DNA from: FEB-22 sp003105195 | GTDB taxonomy: Bacteria > Pseudomonadota > Alphaproteobacteria > Rhizobiales > Xanthobacteraceae | NCBI GenBank assembly: GCA_027493405.1 | Contig: JAOSKV010000023.1 | Span: 1 to 64,000 of the forward strand | Direction of reading: 5' to 3' | DNA length: 64,000 nucleotides | Shown: positions 44,169 to 55,063 of the stretch, piece after piece | Numbering within the stretch: position 1 is the first letter of the stretch | Layout: each line of letters opens with the position of its first letter | Made by a program: the position numbers and the translations under genes | Notes under the pieces: model-generated | Seen by the model: only the letters and a program-made list of their open reading frames with translations | Database searches by the model: none | Told to the model about the DNA's origin: nothing

Positions 44169-45353
44169 TCACGCGACCCGCGGCCGCAGCAGGAAGCGCC
44201 CGTAGGCGACCGCGAAGGTGCCGAAGGCGAGCACCCAGAACAGGGCCGCCGCGTGCAGCATGAGGACCGGCGCGACGAACGGCGCCGCCAGGCGCGCGAG
44301 CGCGCCAACGAGCGCGAACGCATAGATCGCCTGCGTCACCGTGCCGGCCTCGAGCCGCCGGCCCGTGTGGCCGAGCGTCGCGCGGGTCATCACGGCGAGC
44401 GTCATCAGCCCGACCGCGCCCGCGGTCCAGGCGTGAATGCCGGCGCTCGCGGGGATCGCCGGCCAGAGGACCGACAGGGCGTTCAGCACGAAGCCGACCG
44501 GCACGAAGGCGTAGGCGACGTGCAGCACCAACACGAGCCGGTCCGCGAGCGTCCGGTCGCCGGCCCAGCGCGCGAGCCGCACGGCGTGCGCGAGGGCGGC
44601 GAGCAGCATGAGGGTCGCGGTCGCGACATGGTCCGGCGCCGCCACCCAGGCCGCGAGCGCGAGCGCGGCGAGTGCGAGCGCCACGGCATCGAAGCGCGAG
44701 AACGGCTGCGGCATCCGGCCCGGATTGTTCCGGGCGAGCCAGTTGTTGGTGAAGCTCGGCACGATGCGGCCGCCGATCAGCATGATCAGGCCGAGCACCG
44801 CGCCGATCGCGAGGCGAACCGCGTAGGTGGCGGTGCCGGCGGTCATCACCTCGATGTGGAACGCGACATTGGCCGCGATCAGCAGGCCGAGCACGATCAG
44901 GACGCGCAGGTTGCGCCAGTTCCGCCCCGCCACGATCTCGCGCAGCGCGACCGCCGCGAGCGTCGCCAGGAACGAGACGTCGATGACGGCGGCCGCGAGC
45001 GCGCCGATCTTCGCCGAGCCGAGGATCGCGATGCGCCCGGCGAGCCAGAGCAGCGCCAGCGCGGCAAGCGGCGCCCCGTTGACGGGCAGCCGCCCGGTCC
45101 AGTTCGGAATCGCGGTCAGCAGGAAGCCCGCGATCACGGCCGCGATATAGCCGAACACCATCTCGTGGACGTGCCAGTCGAGCGGCGCGAAATGGCTCGG
45201 CAGCGAGATTTCGCCGAAATACTGCGGCAGCCACAGCAGCACCGCGAGCGCCGCCCACAGCGCCCCGCCGAGGAAGAACGGCCGGAAGCCATAGGAGAAC
45301 AGGGCCGGTCCCGTATAGTCGCGGCGGCGGGCAAGCGCGGCGGGCATGCTCAT
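44169..45353 (-). CDS. nnrS: NnrS-family heme/copper membrane protein
   Basis: 394 residues with about 12 membrane helices. N-terminal LFSYGFRPFFLGGALWA and DWHVHEMVFGYIAAVIAGFL are NnrS signatures with conserved His residues; IVPSFTNNWLARNN and GIHAWTAGAVGLMTLAVMTR are others. NnrS protects against nitrosative stress and is usually under NnrR/FNR control; here a TTG-N8-CAA site lies upstream. ATG at 45353 (MSMPAAL); a longer N-terminus is possible. No denitrification genes are in the window. Confidence 0.92.
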   Translation of the reverse strand: MSMPAALARRRDYTGPALFSYGFRPFFLGGALWAALAVLLWLPQYFGEISLPSHFAPLDWHVHEMVFGYIAAVIAGFLLTAIPNWTGRLPVNGAPLAALALLWLAGRIAILGSAKIGALAAAVIDVSFLATLAAVALREIVAGRNWRNLRVLIVLGLLIAANVAFHIEVMTAGTATYAVRLAIGAVLGLIMLIGGRIVPSFTNNWLARNNPGRMPQPFSRFDAVALALAALALAAWVAAPDHVATATLMLLAALAHAVRLARWAGDRTLADRLVLVLHVAYAFVPVGFVLNALSVLWPAIPASAGIHAWTAGAVGLMTLAVMTRATLGHTGRRLEAGTVTQAIYAFALVGALARLAAPFVAPVLMLHAAALFWVLAFGTFAVAYGRFLLRPRVA

Positions 45354-45430
45354 GGGCGAGTTCCGACATGGGCGCCGTGTCGCGGCGCAGGGGTTTATGA
45401 AAATGCTAGCGGCGGATCGCATCGCGATCC

Positions 45431-45444
45431 TTGACCTGGAGCAA
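45431..45444 (-). promoter_or_regulatory. Crp/Fnr-type site TTGACCTGGAGCAA with -10 TAGCAT, nnrS promoter
   Basis: One mismatch from TTGA-N6-TCAA and a full match to TTG-N8-CAA. On the minus strand a TAGCAT hexamer at 45408-45403 fits a transcript start near 45396, 41.5 bases from the site centre, leaving a 43-base leader. This geometry and the gene's known biology support control by an FNR- or NnrR-type regulator. Confidence 0.6.
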
Positions 45445-45530
45445 AGATCCGAGCGTGCGTTGCAGTGCCGTACGCGACGATACAAGCTCTTCAAGGCGCA
45501 ATAGGCGCACCTTACGGGGGCTTCAACGAA

Positions 45531-45553
45531 AACGCCCGCCGGGGGCGGGCGTT
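45531..45553 (-). terminator. ftsH terminator
   Basis: AACGCCCGCC pairs over 10 bp with GGCGGGCGTT around a GGG loop. On the minus strand it is followed by TTCGTTG. It lies 21 bases beyond the ftsH stop. Confidence 0.85.
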
Positions 45554-45574
45554 GGCGTCGTAACGTGCCGCGGC

Positions 45575-47494
<1,920 letters not shown>

Positions 47495-47681
47495 CCCACG
47501 TCCTTCGTGACCGGCGGGCCTGGCGAACGGCCAGCGGTCGTAGTGCCGCGCGGAACGCGGCACGACCCGTCCCATTCGGAGACAATGTAGGTTCCGCCAC
47601 CCCTTCTGCCAAGGGAATTGGCCGAATCTTCGTCATCCGCCGCGGGCTTGGTGAATACTCCCTTTGGGGAGAGCCGCGGCG

Positions 47682-48713
47682 TCAGTGGTCGCGGCCCTTG
47701 CGCCGCCGCGGCGGCGCGCGCTCCACCATGAGGCGCCCCTGGCCCAACGTCACCATGGCACCGGCGAGCGTGCGGCGAAAGCGCGCGGGAGGCTCGCGCG
47801 CCAGGGCCTCGCCGAGCGCCGCGGCGAGCGCCTCGAGCTTGCCGAGCTCAACCGGCCCCTCGTTCCCGGCGCGCCCGACCAGCCGGCCGACGAGGCGCAG
47901 TGCCACCTCCGCGGGCAACCGCGCGAAGGCCGCGGCCTCGAGCGTGACCCGGTCGCCGGCCGGCGAGCAGGCGAGCCGCGCGAGCGCTTCGTCGACTGCC
48001 GCCTCGATCGCGGCATGGGCCCTCGCGGCACGCTGCGCGAAGGCGGCGAGCCGCGCCGCGTCGAGCCCCTCGGCCGCCAGCTCCGGCATCAGCCGGCGCA
48101 GCCGCGGGCGCAGGAAGCGCGGGTCGCGGTTGCTCGGATCGTCCGCGAAGGCGATGCCTGCCCCCGCGAGCGTCGCGAGGAGCCGTGCCTTGGGCACTGC
48201 GATCAACGGCCGCACCAGCGCGACGCCCGCGAGCGTCGTGACCCGCGCCATCCCGGCGAGCCCGCCGAGGCCGCTGCCGCGCGCCAGGCGGAACAGCACC
48301 GTCTCGGCCTGGTCGTCGCGGGTATGCGCCGTGAGGACGTGGCGCGCGCCGGCCTTGCGCGCGGCCGCCGCGAGCAGGCGGTAGCGCGCCGTCCGTGCCG
48401 CCTCCTGGATGCCTGTGCGCGGCTTCGGCCCGGTCCAGCGCAGGGTCCGGTGCGGTACCGCGAGGCTGCGGGCGAGCCGCTTCACGGCAGCGGCCTCCCG
48501 CGCCGACTCGGGTCGGAGCCCGTGATCGACCGTGACGGCGATGAGCGCGGGTCCGCGCTTGCGGCGCTGGCGCCAGCGCGCCGCAAGAACCAGCAGCGCG
48601 GTCGAGTCGGGCCCGCCCGACACCGCGAGCACGAGCGCCGGCGCGTCGGTCAGGTCGGCGAAGAGCGAATCGATCTCGTCGTCGCGAACCGGCTGTGATT
48701 CAGCAGCCGACAC
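47682..48713 (-). CDS. tilS: tRNA(Ile)-lysidine synthetase
   Basis: The 343-residue enzyme modifies the CAU anticodon of tRNA-Ile to lysidine so that it reads AUA. The PP-loop VLAVSGGPDSTALLVLAARW and VTVDHGLRPES, LTAHTRDDQAETVLFRLARG and ADDPSNRDPRFLR are diagnostic. Starts with GTG at 48713, overlapping the cpoB stop by 14 bases, so translation is coupled. Shorter than E. coli TilS; lacks the extended C-terminal domains, as usual in this group. Confidence 0.93.
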   Translation of the reverse strand: MSAAESQPVRDDEIDSLFADLTDAPALVLAVSGGPDSTALLVLAARWRQRRKRGPALIAVTVDHGLRPESAREAAAVKRLARSLAVPHRTLRWTGPKPRTGIQEAARTARYRLLAAAARKAGARHVLTAHTRDDQAETVLFRLARGSGLGGLAGMARVTTLAGVALVRPLIAVPKARLLATLAGAGIAFADDPSNRDPRFLRPRLRRLMPELAAEGLDAARLAAFAQRAARAHAAIEAAVDEALARLACSPAGDRVTLEAAAFARLPAEVALRLVGRLVGRAGNEGPVELGKLEALAAALGEALAREPPARFRRTLAGAMVTLGQGRLMVERAPPRRRKGRDH

Positions 48714-49761
48714 GCTTCTGTTCCCGCTGCACCGTCGCCTTCACGTTGGCGGAGGCGCGCGGATACTTGCGTCCGACCTCGCCGAAGGTCGCGCAGGCCG
48801 CTTCCTTTTCCTTGAGCGCGGCGAGCGACTGGCCGAGCCGCAGCAGCGCCTCGGGCGCCCTCGGGGCGGACTCGAACTTGGTCGAGACCGAGAGGAAGGA
48901 TTCGGCCGCGTCCCGGTAGCGCTGGCGCTGGAACAGGGTCTCGCCCAGCCAGTAATGTGCCTCCGCGACGCGCGCGTCGCCCGGGTATTTCTTGACGAAG
49001 TCCCGGAACGCGTCCTCGGCGAGCGCATAGTCCTTGCGCAGCACATAGCCGTAGGCGAGGTCGTAGGCGTCCTTCGGCGTCGCGCTCGGCGGCGCGACGG
49101 CGGCCACCGCGCCGGTGGCGTTGGGGTTGCGCGGCGGCGGCGGCGGAAGCGCCTGGCCGGCAGCGGGCGGGGCGAGCGCCGGATCGCTCGCGGCGCGGCT
49201 CGACAGGGTGGAAAGGTCGAGCGGGGCACCGGCCGCCCGGCCGCCCGGCGCGCCCACGGCGTCCTCGTCGGTCTCGACCTCGGCAACCGGCGGCGGGGCC
49301 GCGGACTGCGGGCTGCCGAGCGGGCGCGGCACGCCCGGCGCGGTGGGATTGGCCGCCGGATCGAACACGTCGGCGCGCCGCCCCGGCGGCGCGGCCGCGG
49401 GCTGCACGGGCGAGGCGGACGGGCCCGCAAGCGCGCCCGGTTCCAGGTCCGAGCGGCGCCCCGGAACGGCAGGCGGCGCCGGCATCGGGCCGGGCGCGAT
49501 CTGGCCGGGGGCCGGACCGGGGCGCGCCTGCGGCCGCTGGCCGGCATCGGGCGGCGCCCCCTGCAGCTGCCGCACCTGCTGCTCGAGCTGCTGGTTGCGG
49601 TATTGCAGCTCCTCGAGGGTGCCGGTGAGCTGGCGCAAGTGATTCTCGATGCGCTCCAGGCGCACCACCAGCTCGCTCGCCGACAGCTGGGCCTGCGCCG
49701 CGCCGGCGCCTGCGAGCAGCCCGGCGACCAGCGCCGGCAGGACAGCGAATTTTCCGTTCAT
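48700..49761 (-). CDS. cpoB: Tol-Pal system coordinator CpoB/YbgF
   Basis: 353 residues. Signal peptide (residues 1-24, AGAGAAQAQ). Then an N-terminal coiled coil (VVRLERIENHLRQLTGTLEELQY; residues 30-70), a Pro/Ala-rich linker (70-220) and C-terminal TPRs starting PKDAYDLAYGYVLRKDYALA and ending YPRASANVKATVQRE. The domain order is that of CpoB, which links outer-membrane constriction with peptidoglycan synthesis. In the usual gene order it follows pal directly; here 6.6 kb with fadD and an RND pump intervene. Confidence 0.9.
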   Translation of the reverse strand: MNGKFAVLPALVAGLLAGAGAAQAQLSASELVVRLERIENHLRQLTGTLEELQYRNQQLEQQVRQLQGAPPDAGQRPQARPGPAPGQIAPGPMPAPPAVPGRRSDLEPGALAGPSASPVQPAAAPPGRRADVFDPAANPTAPGVPRPLGSPQSAAPPPVAEVETDEDAVGAPGGRAAGAPLDLSTLSSRAASDPALAPPAAGQALPPPPPRNPNATGAVAAVAPPSATPKDAYDLAYGYVLRKDYALAEDAFRDFVKKYPGDARVAEAHYWLGETLFQRQRYRDAAESFLSVSTKFESAPRAPEALLRLGQSLAALKEKEAACATFGEVGRKYPRASANVKATVQREQKRVGC

Positions 49762-50071
49762 GGCGGGCCGCCGCATTCCCCCTCTGGCCTCGCACCTACC
49801 ATACGGGCCGGTGGGTCGAAATTGTGACTGGCCGCGCAGCCTACAGGGGCAATAGGCACTGGCCGGGTTGCCCGACCGAGTGAGCCCATTCTCCGCGTCA
49901 TCCCGGCCAAGCGAGTGAAGCGAGCGCGAGCCGGGATCCATATCCCCAGTGGTCAAGATCGGAAGCACAGGGGTTGTGGATCCCGGCTCTCGCGTTCGCT
50001 CGGCCGGGATGACGCCCAGAGTTTTCTTCTGACCATAGTAGGATTATTGCACCCTACAGACTACGGGCGCC
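49762..50071. other. 310-base intergenic region dominated by a palindromic element
   Basis: No gene seen. Most of it is the inverted repeat at 49895-50014; the part next to cpoB (49762-49890) should hold the cpoB promoter, and the part next to the acyl-CoA ligase ends in a T-rich patch (50022-50049). Confidence 0.7.
49895..50014. repeat. Long palindromic intergenic element (CGTCATCCCGGCC...GGCCGGGATGACG)
   Basis: The arms CGTCATCCCGGCC and GGCCGGGATGACG enclose further symmetric segments: AGCGAGTGAAGCGAGCGCGAGCCGGGATCC against GGATCCCGGCTCTCGCGTTCGCTC, and ATCCCC against GGGG. Total about 120 bases, able to form a long stem. Dispersed repeats of this type are common in Hyphomicrobiales intergenic regions and often act as transcript 3' ends. 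Confidence 0.75.
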
Positions 50072-51769
50072 TCACGCCGCCTTGGTCGCCTCCTTGGGGG
50101 CCTCCTCGCGCAGCGCGCGGCGCAGGATCTTGCCGACATTGGTCTTCGGCAGCTCCTTGCGGAACTCGATGTGCTTCGGCCGCTTGTAGCCGGTGAGCTG
50201 CTCGGCGCAGAACTTGCGCAGGTCCTCCTCGGTGAGCGCCGGGTCGCGGCGCACCACGAACAGCTTCACGGCCTCGCCCGAGCTCGCGTCCGGCACGCCC
50301 ACCACGGCGCATTCGAGCACGCCCGGATGCATGGCGACGATCCCTTCGACCTCGTTCGGGTAGACGTTGAAGCCCGAGACGTTGATCATGTCCTTCTTGC
50401 GGTCGACGATGGTCACGTAGCCGCGCTGGTCCATCACCCCGATGTCGCCGGTGCGGAAGAAGCCGTCCTTGGTCATCACCTTGGCGGTCTCCTCCGGGCG
50501 CTGCCAGTAGCCCGCCATCACCTGCGGGCCGCGCGCGCAGATCTCGCCCGGCTCGCCGAGCGGCATGTCGTTGCCGGCGTCGTCGCGGATCGCGATGTCG
50601 GTCGAGGGGAACGGCAGGCCGATCGTGCCCGTGAACTCCTTCACGTCGCCCGGATTGCAGGTGAGCGAGGGCGAGGTCTCGGAGAGCCCGTAGCCCTCGG
50701 CGATCGCGCAGCCCGTGGCCTTGACCCACCGGTCGGCGACCGCCTTCTGCACCGCCATGCCGCCGCCGACCGAGATCTTCAGCTTGGAGAAGTCGATCTT
50801 GCCGAAGTCCGGATGGTTGAGCAGCGCGTTGAACAGCGTGTTCACGGCCTTGAAGTCGTGGATCTCGTATTTCGAGAGCTCCTTGATCAGCCCCGGGATG
50901 TCGCGCGGGTTCGGGATCAGCAGGGAGACGCCGCCGGCGCGCACGCCGAGCAGGAAGCAGGCCGTGAGCGCGAAGATGTGATAGAGCGGCAGCGCCGTGA
51001 CGACGAAGAGCTGCTCGACCCGCGGCTCCTTGCTCAAGGTCGGCTGCAGCCAGGCGTCGTTCTGCAGCACGTTGGCGACGATGTTGCGGTGGGTCAGCGT
51101 CGCGCCCTTGGAGACGCCGGTGGTGCCGCCGGTGTACTGCAGGAAGGCGACGTCGGCGGGGCCGATCTTGCGCGTGTGCAGCGTCTTGCCGCGCCCGGCT
51201 GCGAGCGCCGCGTTGAAGCTCGTGGCGCCCGGCAGCGAATAGGCCGGCACCAACTTCTTCACGCGCCGCACCACCAGGTTGACGATCGCCCCCTTGGGGA
51301 AGCCGAGCAGGTCGCCCATGCTGGCGACCACGACGTGCTTCAACCGGGTCGCACCGATCACCTTCTCGAGCGTGGAGGCGAAATTCTCCAGGATGACGAT
51401 CGCTTCCGCGCCCGAGTCGATCAGCTGGTGCTCGAGCTCGCGCGGCGTGTAGAGCGGGTTGACGTTGACGACCGTCATGCCGGCGCGCAGCACGCCCGCG
51501 GTCGCGATCGGATACTGCAGCACGTTCGGCATCATCAGGGCGACGCGGTCGCCCTGCTTGAGCCCGCTGCCCTGCAGGTAGGCCACGAAGGCGCGCGACA
51601 TCTCGTCGACCTGTCCGTAGGTCAGCGCCTTGTCCATGCAGATGAAGGCCCTACGGTCGCGATGCTTGGCGAAGCTCTCCTCGAGCAGCGCCACGACCGA
51701 TTCGTATTGGCCCGGGTCGATCTCGGCCGGCACACCTGCCGGATAGCTCTTGAGCCAGATGCGTTCCAT
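50072..51769 (-). CDS. fadD: Long-chain fatty-acid-CoA ligase
   Basis: The 565-residue adenylate-forming enzyme activates fatty acids to acyl-CoA. Motifs: A3 LQYTGGTTGVSKGATLTH, GYGLSETSP, A8 DGFFRTGDIG and DRKKDMINVSGFNVYPNEVE, and the catalytic Lys in PKTNVGKILRRALRE. ATG at 51769; the longer frame is unsupported. It lies between the RND pump and cpoB, within the otherwise conserved tol-pal block. Confidence 0.92.
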   Translation of the reverse strand: MERIWLKSYPAGVPAEIDPGQYESVVALLEESFAKHRDRRAFICMDKALTYGQVDEMSRAFVAYLQGSGLKQGDRVALMMPNVLQYPIATAGVLRAGMTVVNVNPLYTPRELEHQLIDSGAEAIVILENFASTLEKVIGATRLKHVVVASMGDLLGFPKGAIVNLVVRRVKKLVPAYSLPGATSFNAALAAGRGKTLHTRKIGPADVAFLQYTGGTTGVSKGATLTHRNIVANVLQNDAWLQPTLSKEPRVEQLFVVTALPLYHIFALTACFLLGVRAGGVSLLIPNPRDIPGLIKELSKYEIHDFKAVNTLFNALLNHPDFGKIDFSKLKISVGGGMAVQKAVADRWVKATGCAIAEGYGLSETSPSLTCNPGDVKEFTGTIGLPFPSTDIAIRDDAGNDMPLGEPGEICARGPQVMAGYWQRPEETAKVMTKDGFFRTGDIGVMDQRGYVTIVDRKKDMINVSGFNVYPNEVEGIVAMHPGVLECAVVGVPDASSGEAVKLFVVRRDPALTEEDLRKFCAEQLTGYKRPKHIEFRKELPKTNVGKILRRALREEAPKEATKAA

Positions 51770-51907
51770 GGCGTTTCCCCTCGGGTTCTTGCGACGTCCT
51801 GCGCGCCGCGGACGGCGCGATCCGTTGCGATCGCGCTGATTATGCCAATACCCGCGGTGGCACAATCAAGGGCCATGGCGGCTTTCGCAGTGCGGCCCTT
51901 TGCTCCG

Positions 51908-54900
51908 TCACTCCGCGGCGGCCTGCTGCGCGGTGCCGCCCCGGCGGCGGACCCATTCCTCGAAGCGCTGCACGACCACGAACAGCGAGGGCACGAACAG
52001 CACCGCGAGGCAGGTCGAGGCGATCATGCCGGTGAAGACCGTGATGCCGATCGACTTGCGCGCGCTCGCGCCGGCCCCGGTCGCGAGCACCAGCGGCACC
52101 ACCCCGAGGATGAAGGCGAAAGAGGTCATCAGGATCGGCCGGAACCGCGCCCGGGCAGCCTCCACCGCGGCCTCGCGGATCGGCCTTGCGTGCCGGACGC
52201 GCAGCTCCCGCGCCACCTCCACGATCAGGATCGCGTTCTTGGCGGCGAGCGCGATCAGCAGGATCAGCCCGATCTGGACGTAGAGGTTGTTGTCGATTCC
52301 GAGCCCCGTGAGCACCGAGACCGGCCCGACCAGGGCGAGCGGGACCGAGAGGATGATGGCGACCGGCGCGTACCAGCTCTCGTACTGGCCGGCGAGCACC
52401 AGATAGACCAGCAGGAGGGCGAGGCCGAAGGCGAGATACATCTGATGGCCGAGCGCCTTCTCCTGGTAGGACATGGCGGTCCACTCGTAGCCCGCGCCCG
52501 GCGGCAGGATGCGCGCCGCGATCTCCTCCATCAGCCGCAGTGCCTCGCCCGAGGAGAAGCCCGCCGCCGGCATGCCGATCACGGTGGAAGCCGGATAGAG
52601 GTTGTAGAGGCTGATCAGGGCGGGGCCCGCCACCGGCACGATCTCGACCAGCGTCCCGAGCGGGATCATCTCTCCCTTCTGGTTTCGCACCGCGAGATTG
52701 CCGACGTCCTCGGGCCGCAGCCGGAACCGGGAATCGGCCTGGACATAGGCCTGGAAGGTGCGGCCGAAGCGATTGAACTGCACCACGTAGCTCGAGCCGA
52801 TATAGGAGGCGAGCGCGGAGAACACCTGGTCGACCGTCACGTGCAGGGCCTGCGCCTTCACGCGGTCGACGTCGACCCGGTATTGCGGGACATTGGCGCG
52901 GAACGGCGAGGCGACGCGCTGCAGGCCGGTCTGCGACCGGGCGGCCGCGATCGTCGACTCGGTGATCGCCTGCAGCTTGGCGAAGTCGAAGCTGCCGTCG
53001 CGCAGCTCGAGCTGCATGGTGAAGCCCGCGGCATTGCCGATGCCCTGGATCGGCGGCGGCGGCAGCACCAGCACGCGCGCGTCCAACACGGCGTCCATGG
53101 CGCGGTTGAGGCCCTCGAACAGCGAGCGCAGGTCCTGTCCCTTGCCGCGCTCGCTCCAGGGCTTGAGCACGATATAGGCGACGCCGGCGCTCGCCAGCGA
53201 GGCGTTGTTGTCGAGCGCCGAGACGCCGCCGACGGTCACGACCCGCTCCACGCCCGGCGTCGCGCGCGCGATCTGCGACACCTGGTCGAGCGCCTTCTGG
53301 GTGCGCTCGAGCGAGGCGCCGTCGGGGAGCTGCACGGCTGCCAGCATGAAGCCCTGGTCCTCGATCGGCAGGAAGCCGGTCGGGATGCGGGCGAGCCCGT
53401 AGCCCGCGACGGCGACGACCGCGAGCGCGAGCGCCGCCATGAGCGCGCTGCGCGCGACCATGCGGCCCATCAGGCGCACATAGGCGCCCTCCAGCCGGCC
53501 ATAGACGGCGTTGAAGCCCCGGTAGAACGCATTGCGCCGCGCGGGCGGCACCGAGGGGCGCAGCCACAGCGCGCACTGGGTCGGCTTCAGGGTCGCGGCA
53601 TTGATCGCGCTGATCAGCGCGGTGGCCGCGATCACCAGGGCGAACTGGGCGTACATGCGCCCCGTCAGCCCGGGCAGGAACGCGGCCGGCAGGAATACCG
53701 CCATCAGCACCAGCGTGATGCCGATGATCGGGCCGAACAGCTCGTCCATGGCGCGCGCGGCCGCGCGCGGTGCCGGCTCGCCCTTGTCGATGTGGTGCGC
53801 GGCGTTCTCGACCACGATGATGGCGTCGTCCACCACGATGCCGATCGCCAGCACGATCGCGAACAGGGTCGAGAGGTTGACGCTGAAGCCGAGCGCCGCC
53901 ATGGCCGCGAAGGCGCCGATGATCGTCACCGGCACCGTGGTCGCCGGCACCAGCATGGCGCGCCAGTCCTGCAGGAACACGAGGATCACGACCAGCACCA
54001 GGAGCGCGGCCTCGATCAGGGTCTTGTAGACCTCGCCGATCGCCTCGTTGACGAACTTCGTGGTATCGAAGGGGATCTCGTGCGTCAGTCCCTGCGGGAA
54101 CTCGCGCGCGAGCTCGCCCATGCGGGTGCGGACCGCCGTCTCGACCTCGAGCGCATTGGCGCCCGGCAGCTGGAACACCGCGATGCCGGCCGCCGGCGCG
54201 TCGTTCACCTTGAAGGTCTGCCCGTAGGTCTGCGCGCCCAGCTCGACCCGTCCGACGTCGCGCAGGCGCGTGATCTCGCCGGCATTGCCGGTCTTGATGA
54301 TGACGTCCGCGAACTCGGCCGGGTCGGCGAGCCGGCCCGCGACATTGAGCGTGTACTGGAACGCCTGGCCGGCGGGCGCCGGCGGCGCGCCGATCTGGCC
54401 GGCGGTCACCTGCTGGCTCTGCTGCTGCAGCGCCTGGGTGACGTCCTGCGGCGCGAGCCCGCGCGCCTTGAGCTTCTCGGGATCGAGCCAGATCCGCATG
54501 GAATACTGCCCGGCGCCGAACACCGTGACGTTGCCGACGCCGGGCAGGCGCGCGAGCTCGTCCTTGAGCCGGATGGTCGCGTAGTTCGCGAGATAGAGGC
54601 TGTCGTAGCGGGAGTCGGGCGAGGTCAGCGTCACGAACAGCAGGATCGCGGTCGAGCGCTTCTGCACGCTCACGCCCTGGTTCTGCACCGCCTGCGGCAG
54701 CTGCGCGAGCGCGCTCGAGACCCGGTTCTGCACCAGCACCTGCGCGGCATTGAGGTCGGTGCCGATCCGGAACGTCACGGTCAGCGCATAGCTGCCGTCG
54801 GCGCCGCTGGTCGACTGCATGTAGATCATGCCCTCGACGCCGTTCACCTGCTGCTCGATCGGCAGCGCCACGGTGTCGACCACCGTGCGGGCGCTCGCGC

Positions 54901-55051
54901 CCGGATAGCGGGTCGAGACCTGCACGGTCGGCGGCGTGATCTCGGGATACTGGGCCACCGGAAGCACGAACAGCGCCACCGCGCCGACCACGACCATCAG
55001 GATCGCGATGACGTTGGCGAGAACCGGTCGCGCGATGAAGAACCGGGCCAT
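51908..55051 (-). CDS. RND efflux transporter, AcrB/MexB (HAE1) type
   Basis: The 1047-residue inner-membrane pump has 12 membrane helices and two large periplasmic loops. N-terminal MARFFIARPVLANVIAILMV, proton-relay region VDDAIIVVENAAHHI, PLALVGPVSVL, and AAKNAILIVEVARELR near helix 10 are typical. It expels drugs or lipophilic compounds together with the adaptor encoded 12 bases upstream. No outer-membrane channel gene is adjacent, so it probably uses a TolC encoded elsewhere. Confidence 0.95.
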   Translation of the reverse strand: MARFFIARPVLANVIAILMVVVGAVALFVLPVAQYPEITPPTVQVSTRYPGASARTVVDTVALPIEQQVNGVEGMIYMQSTSGADGSYALTVTFRIGTDLNAAQVLVQNRVSSALAQLPQAVQNQGVSVQKRSTAILLFVTLTSPDSRYDSLYLANYATIRLKDELARLPGVGNVTVFGAGQYSMRIWLDPEKLKARGLAPQDVTQALQQQSQQVTAGQIGAPPAPAGQAFQYTLNVAGRLADPAEFADVIIKTGNAGEITRLRDVGRVELGAQTYGQTFKVNDAPAAGIAVFQLPGANALEVETAVRTRMGELAREFPQGLTHEIPFDTTKFVNEAIGEVYKTLIEAALLVLVVILVFLQDWRAMLVPATTVPVTIIGAFAAMAALGFSVNLSTLFAIVLAIGIVVDDAIIVVENAAHHIDKGEPAPRAAARAMDELFGPIIGITLVLMAVFLPAAFLPGLTGRMYAQFALVIAATALISAINAATLKPTQCALWLRPSVPPARRNAFYRGFNAVYGRLEGAYVRLMGRMVARSALMAALALAVVAVAGYGLARIPTGFLPIEDQGFMLAAVQLPDGASLERTQKALDQVSQIARATPGVERVVTVGGVSALDNNASLASAGVAYIVLKPWSERGKGQDLRSLFEGLNRAMDAVLDARVLVLPPPPIQGIGNAAGFTMQLELRDGSFDFAKLQAITESTIAAARSQTGLQRVASPFRANVPQYRVDVDRVKAQALHVTVDQVFSALASYIGSSYVVQFNRFGRTFQAYVQADSRFRLRPEDVGNLAVRNQKGEMIPLGTLVEIVPVAGPALISLYNLYPASTVIGMPAAGFSSGEALRLMEEIAARILPPGAGYEWTAMSYQEKALGHQMYLAFGLALLLVYLVLAGQYESWYAPVAIILSVPLALVGPVSVLTGLGIDNNLYVQIGLILLIALAAKNAILIVEVARELRVRHARPIREAAVEAARARFRPILMTSFAFILGVVPLVLATGAGASARKSIGITVFTGMIASTCLAVLFVPSLFVVVQRFEEWVRRRGGTAQQAAAE

Positions 55052-55063
55052 GTCCGCCGCCCG

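Noticed and set aside
42340..45369. A 1009-codon minus-strand open frame
   Set aside because: Antisense to the TPR gene and out of frame with nnrS; the repeat-like pattern is the mirror of the TPR repeats.
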